Below, one piece after another: positions 26,984-35,392 of a stretch of 64,000 nucleotides of DNA; position 1 is the first letter of the stretch; each line of letters starts with the position of its first letter. Under the pieces are notes generated by a model that was not told the origin of the DNA, did no database searches, and saw only the letters and a list, made by a program, of their open reading frames with translations. Source of the DNA: JANWVO01 sp037446555 (GTDB taxonomy: Bacteria > Acidobacteriota > Terriglobia > Bryobacterales > Bryobacteraceae); NCBI GenBank assembly GCA_037446555.1, contig JBBIIK010000002.1, positions 1-64,000 of the forward strand, in the 5' to 3' direction. The position numbers and the translations under genes are program-made.

Positions 26984-27393
26984 GCCTGATAGCGGAGCTT
27001 GCCGGAGAGGAAGGCCGGGCCGGGGGCGGCGCCGGGAGCGCGGCGGAAGCGCGTGACGATTTCGAACTCGCCGTCCACCACGGAGATGGGCTTTTCGGTG
27101 AACTCGAACTTTTCGAGCTTCGCCTTGGGGTAGAGGATCTCGACGGGCTCAAGCGGCGCCTTGGCATCCCACGCGAGCCGGAGCGGGACGAGGTAGTCTT
27201 CCGAGGGCTTGTCAGAGTTGGCGTGATAGCCGGGGCGCATGAAGAGCTTCAGCGTCACGCGCGTCTCGCCCTGGCGGGGGACGATGACTTTTTGCGGCTC
27301 GGCGAGGGCAAGGATCTGGGGCGCCTGCGCAGGCAGGGACAGAGCCAGCAAGGCGAGGGCGCTAGTCCAGAAGGCTGCGGATTTCGTCTTCAT
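26917..27393 (-). CDS. Periplasmic DsbD N-terminal-like (disulfide interchange) domain protein
   Basis: 158 aa with signal peptide (about 1-24). The domain matches the immunoglobulin-like N-terminal domain of DsbD: the C-terminal region RYQACNDKMCFPPKTIDVKVP holds Cys138 and Cys143 in the C-x4-C arrangement of that family. The transmembrane and thioredoxin parts of DsbD are absent, so this is a stand-alone module. It overlaps the upstream TlpA-like thioredoxin gene by 32 bp, which suggests the two cooperate in periplasmic thiol chemistry. The start is ATG at 27393. Confidence 0.82.
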   Translation of the reverse strand: MKTKSAAFWTSALALLALSLPAQAPQILALAEPQKVIVPRQGETRVTLKLFMRPGYHANSDKPSEDYLVPLRLAWDAKAPLEPVEILYPKAKLEKFEFTEKPISVVDGEFEIVTRFRRAPGAAPGPAFLSGKLRYQACNDKMCFPPKTIDVKVPLLVQ

Positions 27394-27898
27394 AGGTCTT
27401 CTTGGTGACCAGGCCCACATGCGTGTTGGCGATGCGACCTTCGCGGTCAATGAGGAAGGACACGGGCAGCGCTTCGACGCCGCCGTACTTCTGTTCCACT
27501 TCCACGGTGCTGACGACCACGGGGTAATTCACCTGCCGCGAGGCGAGGAAGGGGCGCACGGCTTCCCAGCCGTCCTCGTCGACGCTGACGCCGATGACGG
27601 TGAAGCCTCGGTCCTTGTAGGCGCGCTGGAACTCGACGAACCAGGGGATTTCGATCTTGCAGGGGCCGCACCAGGTGGCCCAGAAATTGAGCAGCACGAC
27701 CTGGCCGCGGTACTCGGACAGACGGATGGTTTTTCCGTTCATGTCCTTGAGTTCGAAGTCTGGGGCGGGCTTGCGTGCGGAGGTGTCGCGGCTGGCGCCT
27801 TTGGCGGGTTCGCCGCGGCTGACTGTCGATGCGCAGCCGGCCAGCAGCAGGCAGGCGGCGAGCACGGCGGCGCCGGTGAGGCGGAGGAGTTTGTGCAT
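27362..27898 (-). CDS. TlpA/ResA-like thioredoxin lipoprotein
   Basis: 178 aa. N-terminal lipoprotein signal ending LLAGC (Cys22), then a thioredoxin-fold domain with the redox motif WCGPC (Cys77/Cys80), VVLLNFWATWCGPCKIEIP, and the cis-proline region GGVEALPVSFLIDREG. It is expected to be membrane-anchored on the periplasmic side and to reduce disulfides, for example in cytochrome c maturation. It is the first gene of a leftward run with the DsbD-like module, GT9 and GT-C genes. A TAGGAT hexamer lies 10 nt before the ATG; it could equally act as a Shine-Dalgarno. Confidence 0.9.
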   Translation of the reverse strand: MHKLLRLTGAAVLAACLLLAGCASTVSRGEPAKGASRDTSARKPAPDFELKDMNGKTIRLSEYRGQVVLLNFWATWCGPCKIEIPWFVEFQRAYKDRGFTVIGVSVDEDGWEAVRPFLASRQVNYPVVVSTVEVEQKYGGVEALPVSFLIDREGRIANTHVGLVTKKTYEDEIRSLLD

Positions 27899-28067
27899 CC
27901 GATGGGCGATCCTAAGGGGAATTCTATCAGGTTAGATGGAAAACACCCCGCGGCGGTGACGGGAAAGAGAGCCCTGCGGCACCGGTGCGAGAGCGCGGCG
28001 GCGCGGCCGGGCGGCGGGCGGAAGTGTGAGGCGGGGGCGGGGCGGGCTAGGATGGAAGTCTCTGGCC

Positions 28068-28931
28068 ATGGCAGAACACGATTCGGCCATTTTGTTGGTG
28101 CGGTGCCCGGACGCGAAGGGCCTGGTGGCGGCAGTGGCGGGCTTCCTGTACGAGCACGGGGCCAACATTTTGTCGACCGACGAGCACCGGGACGACGAGA
28201 CGGGGCAGTTCCTGATGCGGGTGGAGTGGGACCTGGAGGGGTTCGGGCTGGACCGCGAAAACTTCGCGCGGGCCTTTGAGGCGGCGGTGGCGCGGCGCTT
28301 TCTGATGGAGTGGCGCGTGGCGTACTCGCGAGAGCGGATGCGCGTGGCGGTGTTCGTATCGAAGTACCTGCACTGCCTGAGCGACCTGTTGCACCGGCAC
28401 CGCGAAGGGGAGCTTCGTGCCGACATCCGCCTGGTGGTGAGCAACCATGAGGACGCGGCGCCGCTGGCGGGCTTCTACGGAATTCCCTTTCATCACGTGC
28501 CGGCGGCGCCGGGGGCGAAGGCGGAGGCGGAGCGGCGGCAGATGGAGCTGCTCGAACAGGAGAGTGTGGACCTGGTGGTGCTGGCGCGGTACATGCAAGT
28601 GCTGTCGCCGGAGTTCGTGGCGCGCTACCCGGCGCGGATCATCAACGTGCATCATTCATTCCTGCCGGCCTTCAGCGGGGCGCGGCCGTACCATGCGGCG
28701 TTCGAGCGCGGGGTGAAGCTGATCGGGGCGACGGCGCATTACGTGACCGAGGTGCTCGACGACGGGCCGATCATCGAGCAAGAGGTGGTGCGGGTGTCGC
28801 ACCGGGACCAGATGGAGGATCTGATCGAGAAAGGTCGCGACGCGGAGCGGCTGGCGCTGGCGCGGGCGGTGCGGTGGCATCTGGAGCACCGCGTGCTGCT
28901 GGACGGGCGGAAGACGGTGGTGTTTGTGTAA
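28068..28931 (+). CDS. purU: Formyltetrahydrofolate deformylase
   Basis: Hydrolyses 10-formyl-THF to formate and THF, balancing one-carbon pools and supplying formate. The 287-aa length fits. An N-terminal ACT domain (about 5-85; AILLVRCPDAKGLVAAVAGFLYEHGANIL) precedes the formyltransferase-like catalytic domain, with the conserved NVHHSFLPAFSGARPYHAAFERGVKLIGATAHYVTE block. The start is ATG at 28068, giving MAEHDSAILL; a TAGGAT hexamer at 28048 is a possible -10. The next gene, acpS, follows after 13 bp. Confidence 0.93.
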   Translation: MAEHDSAILLVRCPDAKGLVAAVAGFLYEHGANILSTDEHRDDETGQFLMRVEWDLEGFGLDRENFARAFEAAVARRFLMEWRVAYSRERMRVAVFVSKYLHCLSDLLHRHREGELRADIRLVVSNHEDAAPLAGFYGIPFHHVPAAPGAKAEAERRQMELLEQESVDLVVLARYMQVLSPEFVARYPARIINVHHSFLPAFSGARPYHAAFERGVKLIGATAHYVTEVLDDGPIIEQEVVRVSHRDQMEDLIEKGRDAERLALARAVRWHLEHRVLLDGRKTVVFV

Positions 28932-28937
28932 AGGAGG
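28931..28937 (+). promoter_or_regulatory. Strong ribosome binding site (AAGGAGG) deciding the acpS start
   Basis: A near-perfect anti-16S complement lies 7 nt before the GTG at 28945. It selects this GTG rather than the more upstream in-frame codon at 28924, and shows the host uses standard Shine-Dalgarno initiation at some genes. Confidence 0.85.
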
Positions 28938-28944
28938 CGCGGCG

Positions 28945-29328
28945 GTGATCCTGGGAACGGGCATCGATCTGGCGGAAGTGGACCGGATTCGGGAAGCGGT
29001 GGAGGGGTACGGGAAGCGGTTCGTGGAGCGGGTGTTCACGCCCGGGGAGATCGCGTATGTGGAGGGCAAAGCGAACCGGCACGAGCGCTATGCGGCGCGG
29101 TTTGCGGCGAAGGAGGCGGGGATGAAGGCGATCGGAACGGGGTGGAGAGGGGGCGTGCGGTGGCAGGACTTCGAGGTGAGGAACCAGCGCGGCGGGCGTC
29201 CGGAGCTGGTGTTGCACGGGGTGGCGGCGGAGGTGGCGCAACGCATGGGGGTGGAGAGGATCCACCTGTCGCTGACGCACACGGCAGCAATGGCTCAGGC
29301 GTTCGTGATCCTGGAGGGCGGGGACTGA
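28945..29328 (+). CDS. acpS: Holo-[acyl-carrier-protein] synthase
   Basis: Transfers 4'-phosphopantetheine from CoA to acyl carrier protein; 127 aa, typical length. The Mg-binding GTGIDLAEVDRI at the N-terminus and RYAARFAAKEAGMKAIGTG are both intact, with LSLTHTAAMAQAFVI near the C-terminus. The start is GTG at 28945, set by AAGGAGG. It probably shares a transcript with purU. Convergent with the CDP-alcohol phosphotransferase gene. Confidence 0.93.
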   Translation: MILGTGIDLAEVDRIREAVEGYGKRFVERVFTPGEIAYVEGKANRHERYAARFAAKEAGMKAIGTGWRGGVRWQDFEVRNQRGGRPELVLHGVAAEVAQRMGVERIHLSLTHTAAMAQAFVILEGGD

Positions 29329-29336
29329 AGGGAGGA

Positions 29337-29981
29337 TCAGCGCGGCTGGGGCGCTTCCTCTTCCCGTTCGTGCGCATGCGGCGCGGGCGGGATGCGGTCC
29401 ATTTCGCGGGTCACTTCCCAGACGTGCCACATGCGGTGGATGACGGTGATGTTGCCGAGCACGGCGATGATCCAGAGCACGGCAGCCATGCGGTCGAACA
29501 GCGCGCCGATGATGAGCAGCACGACGCGCTCCGGGCGCTCGAGGAAGCCGACCTTGCAGGAGGGGATGACGTTTTCGGCGCGGGCGCGGGTGTAGCTGAT
29601 CATGACGGTGGCGGTCATGACCACGGCGGTGAGGACGACGTAGAAGTTGCGATTGATGTTGGCGTAGTAGACGAGCAGGCCCATGAGGAGGGCGAGGTCG
29701 GAATAGCGGTCGACGACGGAATCGAAGAAAGCGCCGAAGCGGGTGACCTGGCGGGTTTCGCGGGCCACGCGGCCGTCGACCATGTCGAACAGGCCGGCGC
29801 CGATGATGACGAGGCCGGCGTGGAAGAAGCGGCCCTGGGCCAGCAGCCAGGCCGCGCCAATGTTGATCAGCAGCCCGATGAAGGTGAGGACGTTGGGGTG
29901 GATGCGGGACAAGGCCAGCGCGCGCACAATCCAGAGCAGGATCTTGCCGGCCCCGACGCCGATGGCGCGCGTGAAGGTCAT
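29337..29981 (-). CDS. CDP-alcohol phosphatidyltransferase family protein
   Basis: Integral membrane enzyme, 214 aa, that joins a CDP-linked lipid to an alcohol (for example glycerol phosphate or inositol phosphate). The complete family motif D-x2-DG-x2-AR-x8-G-x3-D-x3-D is present from Asp66 to Asp91. Several hydrophobic helices surround it. The charged C-terminal tail (about 195-214) is His/Glu/Arg/Pro-rich. It follows greA with an 18-bp gap on the same strand. The exact alcohol cannot be assigned; a phosphatidylinositol-phosphate synthase-like or PgsA-like role is possible. Confidence 0.85.
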   Translation of the reverse strand: MTFTRAIGVGAGKILLWIVRALALSRIHPNVLTFIGLLINIGAAWLLAQGRFFHAGLVIIGAGLFDMVDGRVARETRQVTRFGAFFDSVVDRYSDLALLMGLLVYYANINRNFYVVLTAVVMTATVMISYTRARAENVIPSCKVGFLERPERVVLLIIGALFDRMAAVLWIIAVLGNITVIHRMWHVWEVTREMDRIPPAPHAHEREEEAPQPR

Positions 29982-29999
29982 GGTTCCAGCCCTTTCAGT

Positions 30000-30470
30000 T
30001 TAGCTGGCCGAATCGTGGATGGTGGTGAGCTGGAGGATCTCGAGGCGCCGGACGCCGCCGGGGCTCGGGATGGAGACCTCGTCGCCCACATTCTTGCCTA
30101 CGAGCCCGCGGCCGATGGGGGAGGTGGTGGAGATGAGCCCTTTGGCTGCGTCGGCCTCTTCGCTGACGACGAGCTTGAAGGTGATCTGCTCGTTCTTGTC
30201 GAGATCGAGCACGACGACCGTGGAGCCAAGGCCGGCGCGGTCGCGCGGGATGCGCGAGAGGTCGATCATGGAGAACTCGGCCAGGCGCTTCTTGAGCTGG
30301 GCCAGCCGGGCGTCGACGAAGCGCTGGCGCTCCTTGGCCGCGTGGAATTCGGCGTTTTCACGCAGGTCGCCGTGGGCGCGCGCCTTCTGGATCTCCTTCG
30401 GGAGCTGGGTGCGGAGCTCGTATTCGAGCGCGGCGATCTCGTCTTGCAGCTTTTTCTTGATGTCGTCCAT
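30000..30470 (-). CDS. greA: Transcription elongation factor GreA
   Basis: Rescues backtracked RNA polymerase by stimulating transcript cleavage. 156 aa, the normal size. The N-terminal coiled coil contains ARAHGDLRENAEFHAAKERQ, with the acidic tip residues (D and E) that coordinate the catalytic Mg. The C-terminal globular domain ends ISTTSPIGRGLVGKNVGDEVSIPSPGGVRRLEI. A TATAAT lies about 26 bp upstream of the ATG. It probably heads an operon with the CDP-alcohol phosphotransferase. Confidence 0.95.
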   Translation of the reverse strand: MDDIKKKLQDEIAALEYELRTQLPKEIQKARAHGDLRENAEFHAAKERQRFVDARLAQLKKRLAEFSMIDLSRIPRDRAGLGSTVVVLDLDKNEQITFKLVVSEEADAAKGLISTTSPIGRGLVGKNVGDEVSIPSPGGVRRLEILQLTTIHDSAS

Positions 30471-30496
30471 CGGCTGAGGAACAGCCCCTTCTCTCG

Positions 30497-30502
30497 ATTA
30501 TA
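30497..30502 (-). promoter_or_regulatory. -10 element (TATAAT) of greA
   Basis: On the minus strand TATAAT lies 26 bp before the greA ATG, giving a leader of about 20 nt. No obvious -35 is present at the expected distance. Confidence 0.45.
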
Positions 30503-30596
30503 TCGGACGGCGCCGCCCCGCCCGTGCCAGCAAGACTGCGGGGTTGCGTTCGGCGCGAGAATCGGCGATGATCCGCTTTATATCGCCCTCCGAAGG

Positions 30597-30613
30597 ACCG
30601 GGGCTTCCCCGGT
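30597..30613. repeat. Perfect inverted repeat between greA and the 30655 gene
   Basis: ACCGGGG CTT CCCCGGT: 7-bp arms and a 3-nt loop in the divergent intergenic region. No T-run follows, so it is not a typical terminator. It lies upstream of a TAGAAT hexamer (about 30628) ahead of the 30655 gene and could be an operator or a chance GC hairpin. Confidence 0.35.
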
Positions 30614-30654
30614 GCGGCGAGGGGCAGTAGAATACCGAACGGGACCGTGGGGGC

Positions 30655-31923
30655 ATGAGCGACAGGCCGAAACGGGCTTTTTGCACTCTATGGGCAGCCG
30701 CGGGGCTGGCGGCAGCGGGCTGGATCGTGCCGGCGGGCGCGCAGTCGCTGATCCAGACCGAGCCGGGGCGCGCGCTGAGCGGCACGGACCTGGCGGTGCT
30801 GGAGGCACGCGAACCGAGGGACGACCTGCCCTGCCGGCTGACGCCGGTGAAGCCGGTGGTGGGCTTCGACCTGAAATTCCACGCGGGTTATGAAGTGGCC
30901 ATCCCGATGCGGGAACTCGCCGGGCTGGAGAACCTGCTGACGGTGATCTTCCGCATCGCGCCGGCAGGAGCGCCGGAGCGGGCGGCCTACTTCACGCAGA
31001 AGATCCGGGTTCCGTCCATCGAGGCCGATGCCAAGGGGGATGCGTACTTCCAAGGCTCTTTCGATCTGGGCGAGGGCACGTATCAGGTGGACTGGCTGAT
31101 GCGGGACCGGGCCGAGCGCGTGTGCGCCAGTTTCTGGCACGCCGAGGCGGCGCTTTCGGCCAGGGAGAAGGAACTGGCGGTGACGCTCCAGCCGGGCACA
31201 GTAGCCGCGTCCGACGAGGACGAGTTCGCCGACGAGCCTCCGGCAGAGAAGGACTACAGATCGAACCCGCTTTCGGTGAAGGTGCTGGTGAATTTTGCGC
31301 CGCAGAACAGCAACGCCTCCACTTTGCAACCTGCCGACACGGCGGCGCTGGTTTCGATTCTGCGCACCATCCACCGCGACCCGCGCATCGCGCGCTATTC
31401 GGTGGTGGCGTTCAATCTCCAGGAGCAGCGGGTCCTGTACCGGCAGGAGTCGAAGGACCGGATCGACTTCCAGTCCATCGGGCAGGCGCTGAAAGGGCTG
31501 CAGCTGGGGCGGGTGGACATCGCGCGGCTGCAGAACAAGAACAGCGACGCGGAGTTCCTCGGCTCGCTCATCCAGAGCGAGTTCAAGGTTCGCGACGGAG
31601 AGCCGGCGCCGGACGGGCTGATCATTGCCGGCCCCAAGGTGATGCTGGCATCCGGCATTTCTGCGGACGCGTTGCGCGAGGTGGGCGAGACCGAGTATCC
31701 GGTTTTCTACCTGAATTACAACCTCACGCCGCAATTGACGCCGTGGCGGGACTCGATCAGCCAGGCGGTGCGGTATTTCAAGGGGCTGGAATTTACCATC
31801 AGCCGCCCGCGGGAGCTCTGGTCCGCGGTCACCGAAGTGGTGGCGCGGATCGTAAAATGGAAATCAGGGAGGCGGCCGACCGATGCTTCCATCAGGGGTT
31901 CCCACCTGGCTCCGCCGCAGTAG
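30655..31923 (+). CDS. Predicted secreted protein of unknown function
   Basis: 422 aa, not recognised as a named family. A signal peptide (about 1-29, ending VPAGAQ) is followed by a domain with a strand-rich pattern (VGFDLKFHAGYEVAIPMREL, AYFQGSFDLGEGTYQVDWLMRD), then an acidic linker (DEDEFADEPPAEKD). The C-terminal half (about 200-400) has a pattern (VKVLVNFAPQNS, VVAFNLQEQRVLYRQ) suggestive of a von Willebrand A-like alpha/beta fold, often seen in secreted acidobacterial proteins; this is inference. The 3' end overlaps the downstream methyltransferase gene by 41 bp. Confidence 0.6.
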   Translation: MSDRPKRAFCTLWAAAGLAAAGWIVPAGAQSLIQTEPGRALSGTDLAVLEAREPRDDLPCRLTPVKPVVGFDLKFHAGYEVAIPMRELAGLENLLTVIFRIAPAGAPERAAYFTQKIRVPSIEADAKGDAYFQGSFDLGEGTYQVDWLMRDRAERVCASFWHAEAALSAREKELAVTLQPGTVAASDEDEFADEPPAEKDYRSNPLSVKVLVNFAPQNSNASTLQPADTAALVSILRTIHRDPRIARYSVVAFNLQEQRVLYRQESKDRIDFQSIGQALKGLQLGRVDIARLQNKNSDAEFLGSLIQSEFKVRDGEPAPDGLIIAGPKVMLASGISADALREVGETEYPVFYLNYNLTPQLTPWRDSISQAVRYFKGLEFTISRPRELWSAVTEVVARIVKWKSGRRPTDASIRGSHLAPPQ

Positions 31924-32467
31924 CGTGCTGGCGGCGGCAGGACTGGTTCTGGCCGGCGCGGCGGCGGGCCAGGGCCATCCAAGGCTCGTGCAGCCGCAGA
32001 AGCTGGCGCCGTATGTCAGCTCGCCGCAGCCGATTGTCGTCAAGATGCTGGAAATCGCCGGCCTGAAGAGCGGGCAGACGCTGTACGATCTGGGCTGCGG
32101 AGACGGCCGGATTGTTGCGACGGCGGCAAAGGAGTTCGGCGCGAAGGCGGTGGGAGTTGAACTGAGCCCGGCGCTGGCGAAGCGGGCGCGTCAGGCGGTG
32201 GAGAGCATGGGCCTGCAGGAGCAGGTGAGGATCGTCGAAGGCGACATGATGCAGGTGGACCTCTCCGGCGCGGACGTGGTGGCCTTGTACCTGCTGACTG
32301 AGGCCAACGAGCAACTGCGGCCGAAACTGGAGAAGGAGCTGAAGCCGGGGGCGCGCGTGGTGTCGCTGGAATTCCGCATCAAGGGCTGGAAGCCGGCGCG
32401 CGTGGAGAAGGTGGAAGTGCACCGCCATCCCTACACGATTTATCTCTACCAGTGGCCGCAAAAGTAG
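31883..32467 (+). CDS. Exported class I SAM-dependent methyltransferase-fold protein
   Basis: 194 aa. The start is ATG at 31883, with GGGAGG about 9 nt upstream. It gives a signal peptide with a twin-arginine-containing n-region (WLRRSSVLAAAGLVLAGAAAGQ), which is odd for a SAM enzyme because SAM is cytosolic. The fold is clear: TLYDLGCGDGRIVATAAKEFGAKAVGVELS is the SAM-binding motif I, with VRIVEGDMMQVDL as motif II. Either the leader is a membrane anchor with the domain inside, or the exported protein does not use SAM. No substrate can be named. Confidence 0.72.
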   Translation: MLPSGVPTWLRRSSVLAAAGLVLAGAAAGQGHPRLVQPQKLAPYVSSPQPIVVKMLEIAGLKSGQTLYDLGCGDGRIVATAAKEFGAKAVGVELSPALAKRARQAVESMGLQEQVRIVEGDMMQVDLSGADVVALYLLTEANEQLRPKLEKELKPGARVVSLEFRIKGWKPARVEKVEVHRHPYTIYLYQWPQK

Positions 32468-32485
32468 AACCTGAGCGCGGCACGA

Positions 32486-32491
32486 TATCCT
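32486..32491 (+). promoter_or_regulatory. Candidate -10 element (TATCCT) of the PHP-esterase gene
   Basis: TATCCT is followed by 7 nt and then ATG 32499. There is no clear Shine-Dalgarno, matching the leaderless-like pattern elsewhere in the window. Confidence 0.35.
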
Positions 32492-32498
32492 CAGAGTG

Positions 32499-34436
32499 AT
32501 GATGGGACGGATTGCGGCCGGCCTGTGCCTTGCCGCCGTGGCCTTGGCGCAGACCGGGCTGAAGCCCGGCCGGAAGTACACGGCGGCGGAGCGGCTGGCC
32601 CCGGAACGGCTGGCGGCGGTGCGCGCGGCGCGCGAAAGTCTGGCCGCGCAGCGCAAGATACTGCCGCCGGTGGGGGTCTACGACGACCATGCGGCGGTGA
32701 TCCACGTCCACGCCGAAGATGCGCCCCACACGCCGGGCAAGCGCGAAGAGGCGCTGGCGGCGGCGAAGAAGGCAGGCATCCGCGCAGTATTCTTCACCGA
32801 TCACGGGGGGCCGCATGCGGGCACGTGGCACGGGCTGCGCGACGGGGTGCTGTTTTTCGCCGGCGCGGAAAACGGCGGCAGGCATGAGCTGGTATTTCCC
32901 CGCCCCGCGCCGGCGCTGCGCTTCCACTCGCACGTGGAAGGCGACCTGGACGCCGCGCCTGATGGATGGGACGGCATGGAGATCTACAACCGCCACGCCG
33001 ACCACGAGGACGACGCGGATCTGATCGAACACATGAAAGCCGTGGCGAAGGATCCGAGGCGACTGGAAGAGGTTGGCAGGCTGGCGCGGCAGTATCCGGA
33101 CGAGGTCTACGGCGCGGGCGCCGACTACTGGCCGGCGCTGTTCGAGCGATGGGACCGCGTGCTGGCGTCGCGGTTCTTCCCGGGGATCGGCGCCATCGAC
33201 GCGCACCAGAATGCGCTGCTGGGCGGCAAGGTTCTGCTGGACCCGTATGAGGTGGCGTTCCGCAACACGGTGACGCACATTCTGGCGCGCGAGTTCACCG
33301 AGGAGGCGCTGGCGGCTTCTTTGCGCGAGGGCCGCGCCTACGTTTCGCACGACTGGCTGTGCGATCCCCGCGGGTTCGCCTTCTTCGCCGTCAACACGCT
33401 GGGCGTGTACGAGATGGGGGACACGGTTCCGATGGCGGGCGCGACGCGGCTGGTGGCGCGCGCGCCCGTGGCGGCGCGGTGGCGGCTGATCCGCGAGGGC
33501 AAGGTGGTGCATGAGGCCGCCGGAGACACGCTGACGTGGCAGGCGCCGGAGCCGGGGGCGTACCGCGTGGAGGCGTGGCTCGAGATCGACGGCGAACAGC
33601 GCCCGTGGATCTATTCGAACGCGATCCGGCTGGCGCGCCCCGATGCGAGCCTGTTGGCGCTGCCTTCGCAACAGCTCGACGCGGGCGTGGAAGCCGTGGC
33701 GGATCTCGAATACTCGGCGGGCGCGCCGGAGGACGCGGAGAAGCACCGGCTGGACATCTACCGGCCACGCGGAGCGGAGCGGCGCCCGGTGCTGTTCTTC
33801 CTGCATGGCGGCGCGTGGGTGCGCGGGGACCGGAAGCAGTATCCGTTTTATGGGAACTTTTTCGCGAAGGCGGGCTACGTGGTGGTGATCCCGAGCTACC
33901 GGCTGGCGCCGAAACACCCGCACCCGGCGCAGATCGAGGACGCGGCGGCGGCGTTCGCCTGGACGGCGCGCAACATTGCGGCGCACGGGGGCGATCCGGC
34001 GCGGATCGTAGTGGCCGGGCATTCCGCGGGCGGGCACCTGGCGGCGCTGCTGGCTGCCGATGAGCGCTGGTTGCAGGCGCACGGAGTGGAGGCTTCCGCC
34101 ATCCGCGGCGTCATCTCGCTGAGCGGCGTTCCCGATGTGACGGGCGAGGCGGGCGCGCGTGTGTTCGGCAACGATCCGGCGGTGCGCCGCGACGCCTCGC
34201 CGCTGTTCCACGTGCGCGCCGGGCTGCCGCCGTTTCTGGTGGCGTACTGCCAGTGGGACTACCTGCGGCTGCCGCAGCAGGCGAAGCGGTTCCATGAGGC
34301 GCTGACGCGGGCGGGCGTGCGGAGCCGGCTGGAATACATCGGGCGCGAGAACCACATTTCGGAGATGACGAACCTTGTGAAGCCGGGCTCGCGCGCGGCG
34401 TCCGTGATTCTGGAATTCCTGGGAGCATTGCAGTGA
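32499..34436 (+). CDS. Secreted fusion: PHP-like metal-dependent domain plus alpha/beta-hydrolase esterase
   Basis: 645 aa with a signal peptide (about 1-19). The N-terminal half (about 60-300) has PHP-type metal-ligand motifs (VIHVHAED, VFFTDHGG, RFHSHVEGD). Residues about 310-380 look like a beta-sandwich linker. The C-terminal third is an esterase/BD-FAE-like hydrolase: HGGAW oxyanion loop near 436, nucleophile Ser508 in GHSAG, an Asp in CQWDYLRLP and a His in RENHISEM. Combining a phosphoesterase-like and a carbohydrate-esterase-like domain suggests processing of a decorated extracellular substrate. Its stop overlaps the PfkB gene by GTGA. Confidence 0.75.
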   Translation: MMGRIAAGLCLAAVALAQTGLKPGRKYTAAERLAPERLAAVRAARESLAAQRKILPPVGVYDDHAAVIHVHAEDAPHTPGKREEALAAAKKAGIRAVFFTDHGGPHAGTWHGLRDGVLFFAGAENGGRHELVFPRPAPALRFHSHVEGDLDAAPDGWDGMEIYNRHADHEDDADLIEHMKAVAKDPRRLEEVGRLARQYPDEVYGAGADYWPALFERWDRVLASRFFPGIGAIDAHQNALLGGKVLLDPYEVAFRNTVTHILAREFTEEALAASLREGRAYVSHDWLCDPRGFAFFAVNTLGVYEMGDTVPMAGATRLVARAPVAARWRLIREGKVVHEAAGDTLTWQAPEPGAYRVEAWLEIDGEQRPWIYSNAIRLARPDASLLALPSQQLDAGVEAVADLEYSAGAPEDAEKHRLDIYRPRGAERRPVLFFLHGGAWVRGDRKQYPFYGNFFAKAGYVVVIPSYRLAPKHPHPAQIEDAAAAFAWTARNIAAHGGDPARIVVAGHSAGGHLAALLAADERWLQAHGVEASAIRGVISLSGVPDVTGEAGARVFGNDPAVRRDASPLFHVRAGLPPFLVAYCQWDYLRLPQQAKRFHEALTRAGVRSRLEYIGRENHISEMTNLVKPGSRAASVILEFLGALQ

Positions 34437-35392
34437 GCCAGGCGCAATTTGACGTGGTGGGCGTTGGGCTGAATGCCACCGACACGATGATCCTGATTCC
34501 GCACTTCCCCGCCTATGGCGGCAAGGTGCCGTTCCTCGAAGAAGTGCTGAGCCCCGGCGGGCAGGTGGCGAGCGCGATGGTGTGCTGCGCGCGGCTCGGG
34601 CTGAGGACCAAGTACATCGGCACCATCGGCGACGATGAGCGCGGGCGCATTCAGTGGGAGAGCTTACAAGGCAGCGGCGTGAACCTGGATCACGTGCAGC
34701 GGCGGCGCGGGACGCCGAACCAGTCCGCCTACATTCTGATCGACCAGAGCACGGGCGAGCGCACGGTGTTCTGGCACCGTCCGGAGGCGCTGCGGATCGC
34801 GCCAGAGGAGATCAGCGAGGACCAGATCGCCTGTGCGCGGCTGCTGCACATCGACGGGCACGACACGCCGGCGGTGTCGCATGCGGCGCGCATCGCGCGG
34901 CGGCACGCCATTCCGGTGACGGTGGACGTCGATACCATTTACAAGGGCTTCGAGGATGTGCTGCCGAACGTGGATTACCTGATCACGTCGAGCGAGTTTC
35001 CGGAGCGGTGGACCGGAGAGAGCGACCCGCTGCGCGCGCTCGAGCTGTTGCAGGAGACATACGGGATGAGGGTGGCGGCGATGACGCTGGGAGCGCACGG
35101 GGCGCTGGCGCGCGCTGAGGGGCGGTTTCATTATTCGCCGGCGTTCGTGGTGAACTGCGTGGACACAACAGGCGCGGGCGACATTTTTCACGGCGCGTTT
35201 TGCTACGCCGTGCTGGAGGGCTACGATCTGGACGGGGCGCTGGAGTTTTCCAACGCCATGGCGGCGCTGAACTGCACGGCGATGGGCGCGCGCGGGCGCA
35301 TCGCGACGCTCGAAGGGGCGCGCTCGCTGATCGAGCGCGGCGAGCGGCGCGTGAAGGCGGAGTTCCGCCAGTACTGGACGGCGGCGCGATGA
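34433..35392 (+). CDS. PfkB-family carbohydrate kinase
   Basis: Ribokinase-superfamily sugar kinase, 319 aa. The N-terminal GGQVASAMVCCARLG sugar-binding block and the C-terminal ATP-site signature DTTGAGDIFHGAF with its catalytic Asp are present. The substrate is not evident (ribose, fructose or a nucleoside are options). The start is GTG at 34433, overlapping the upstream esterase stop, and its own stop overlaps the rhomboid ATG at 35389, so it sits in a coupled operon. Confidence 0.88.
   Translation: MSQAQFDVVGVGLNATDTMILIPHFPAYGGKVPFLEEVLSPGGQVASAMVCCARLGLRTKYIGTIGDDERGRIQWESLQGSGVNLDHVQRRRGTPNQSAYILIDQSTGERTVFWHRPEALRIAPEEISEDQIACARLLHIDGHDTPAVSHAARIARRHAIPVTVDVDTIYKGFEDVLPNVDYLITSSEFPERWTGESDPLRALELLQETYGMRVAAMTLGAHGALARAEGRFHYSPAFVVNCVDTTGAGDIFHGAFCYAVLEGYDLDGALEFSNAMAALNCTAMGARGRIATLEGARSLIERGERRVKAEFRQYWTAAR

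Noticed and set aside
30597..30613. Inverted repeat as a rho-independent terminator
   Set aside because: No T-run follows on either strand and it lies between divergent genes, where no terminator is needed.
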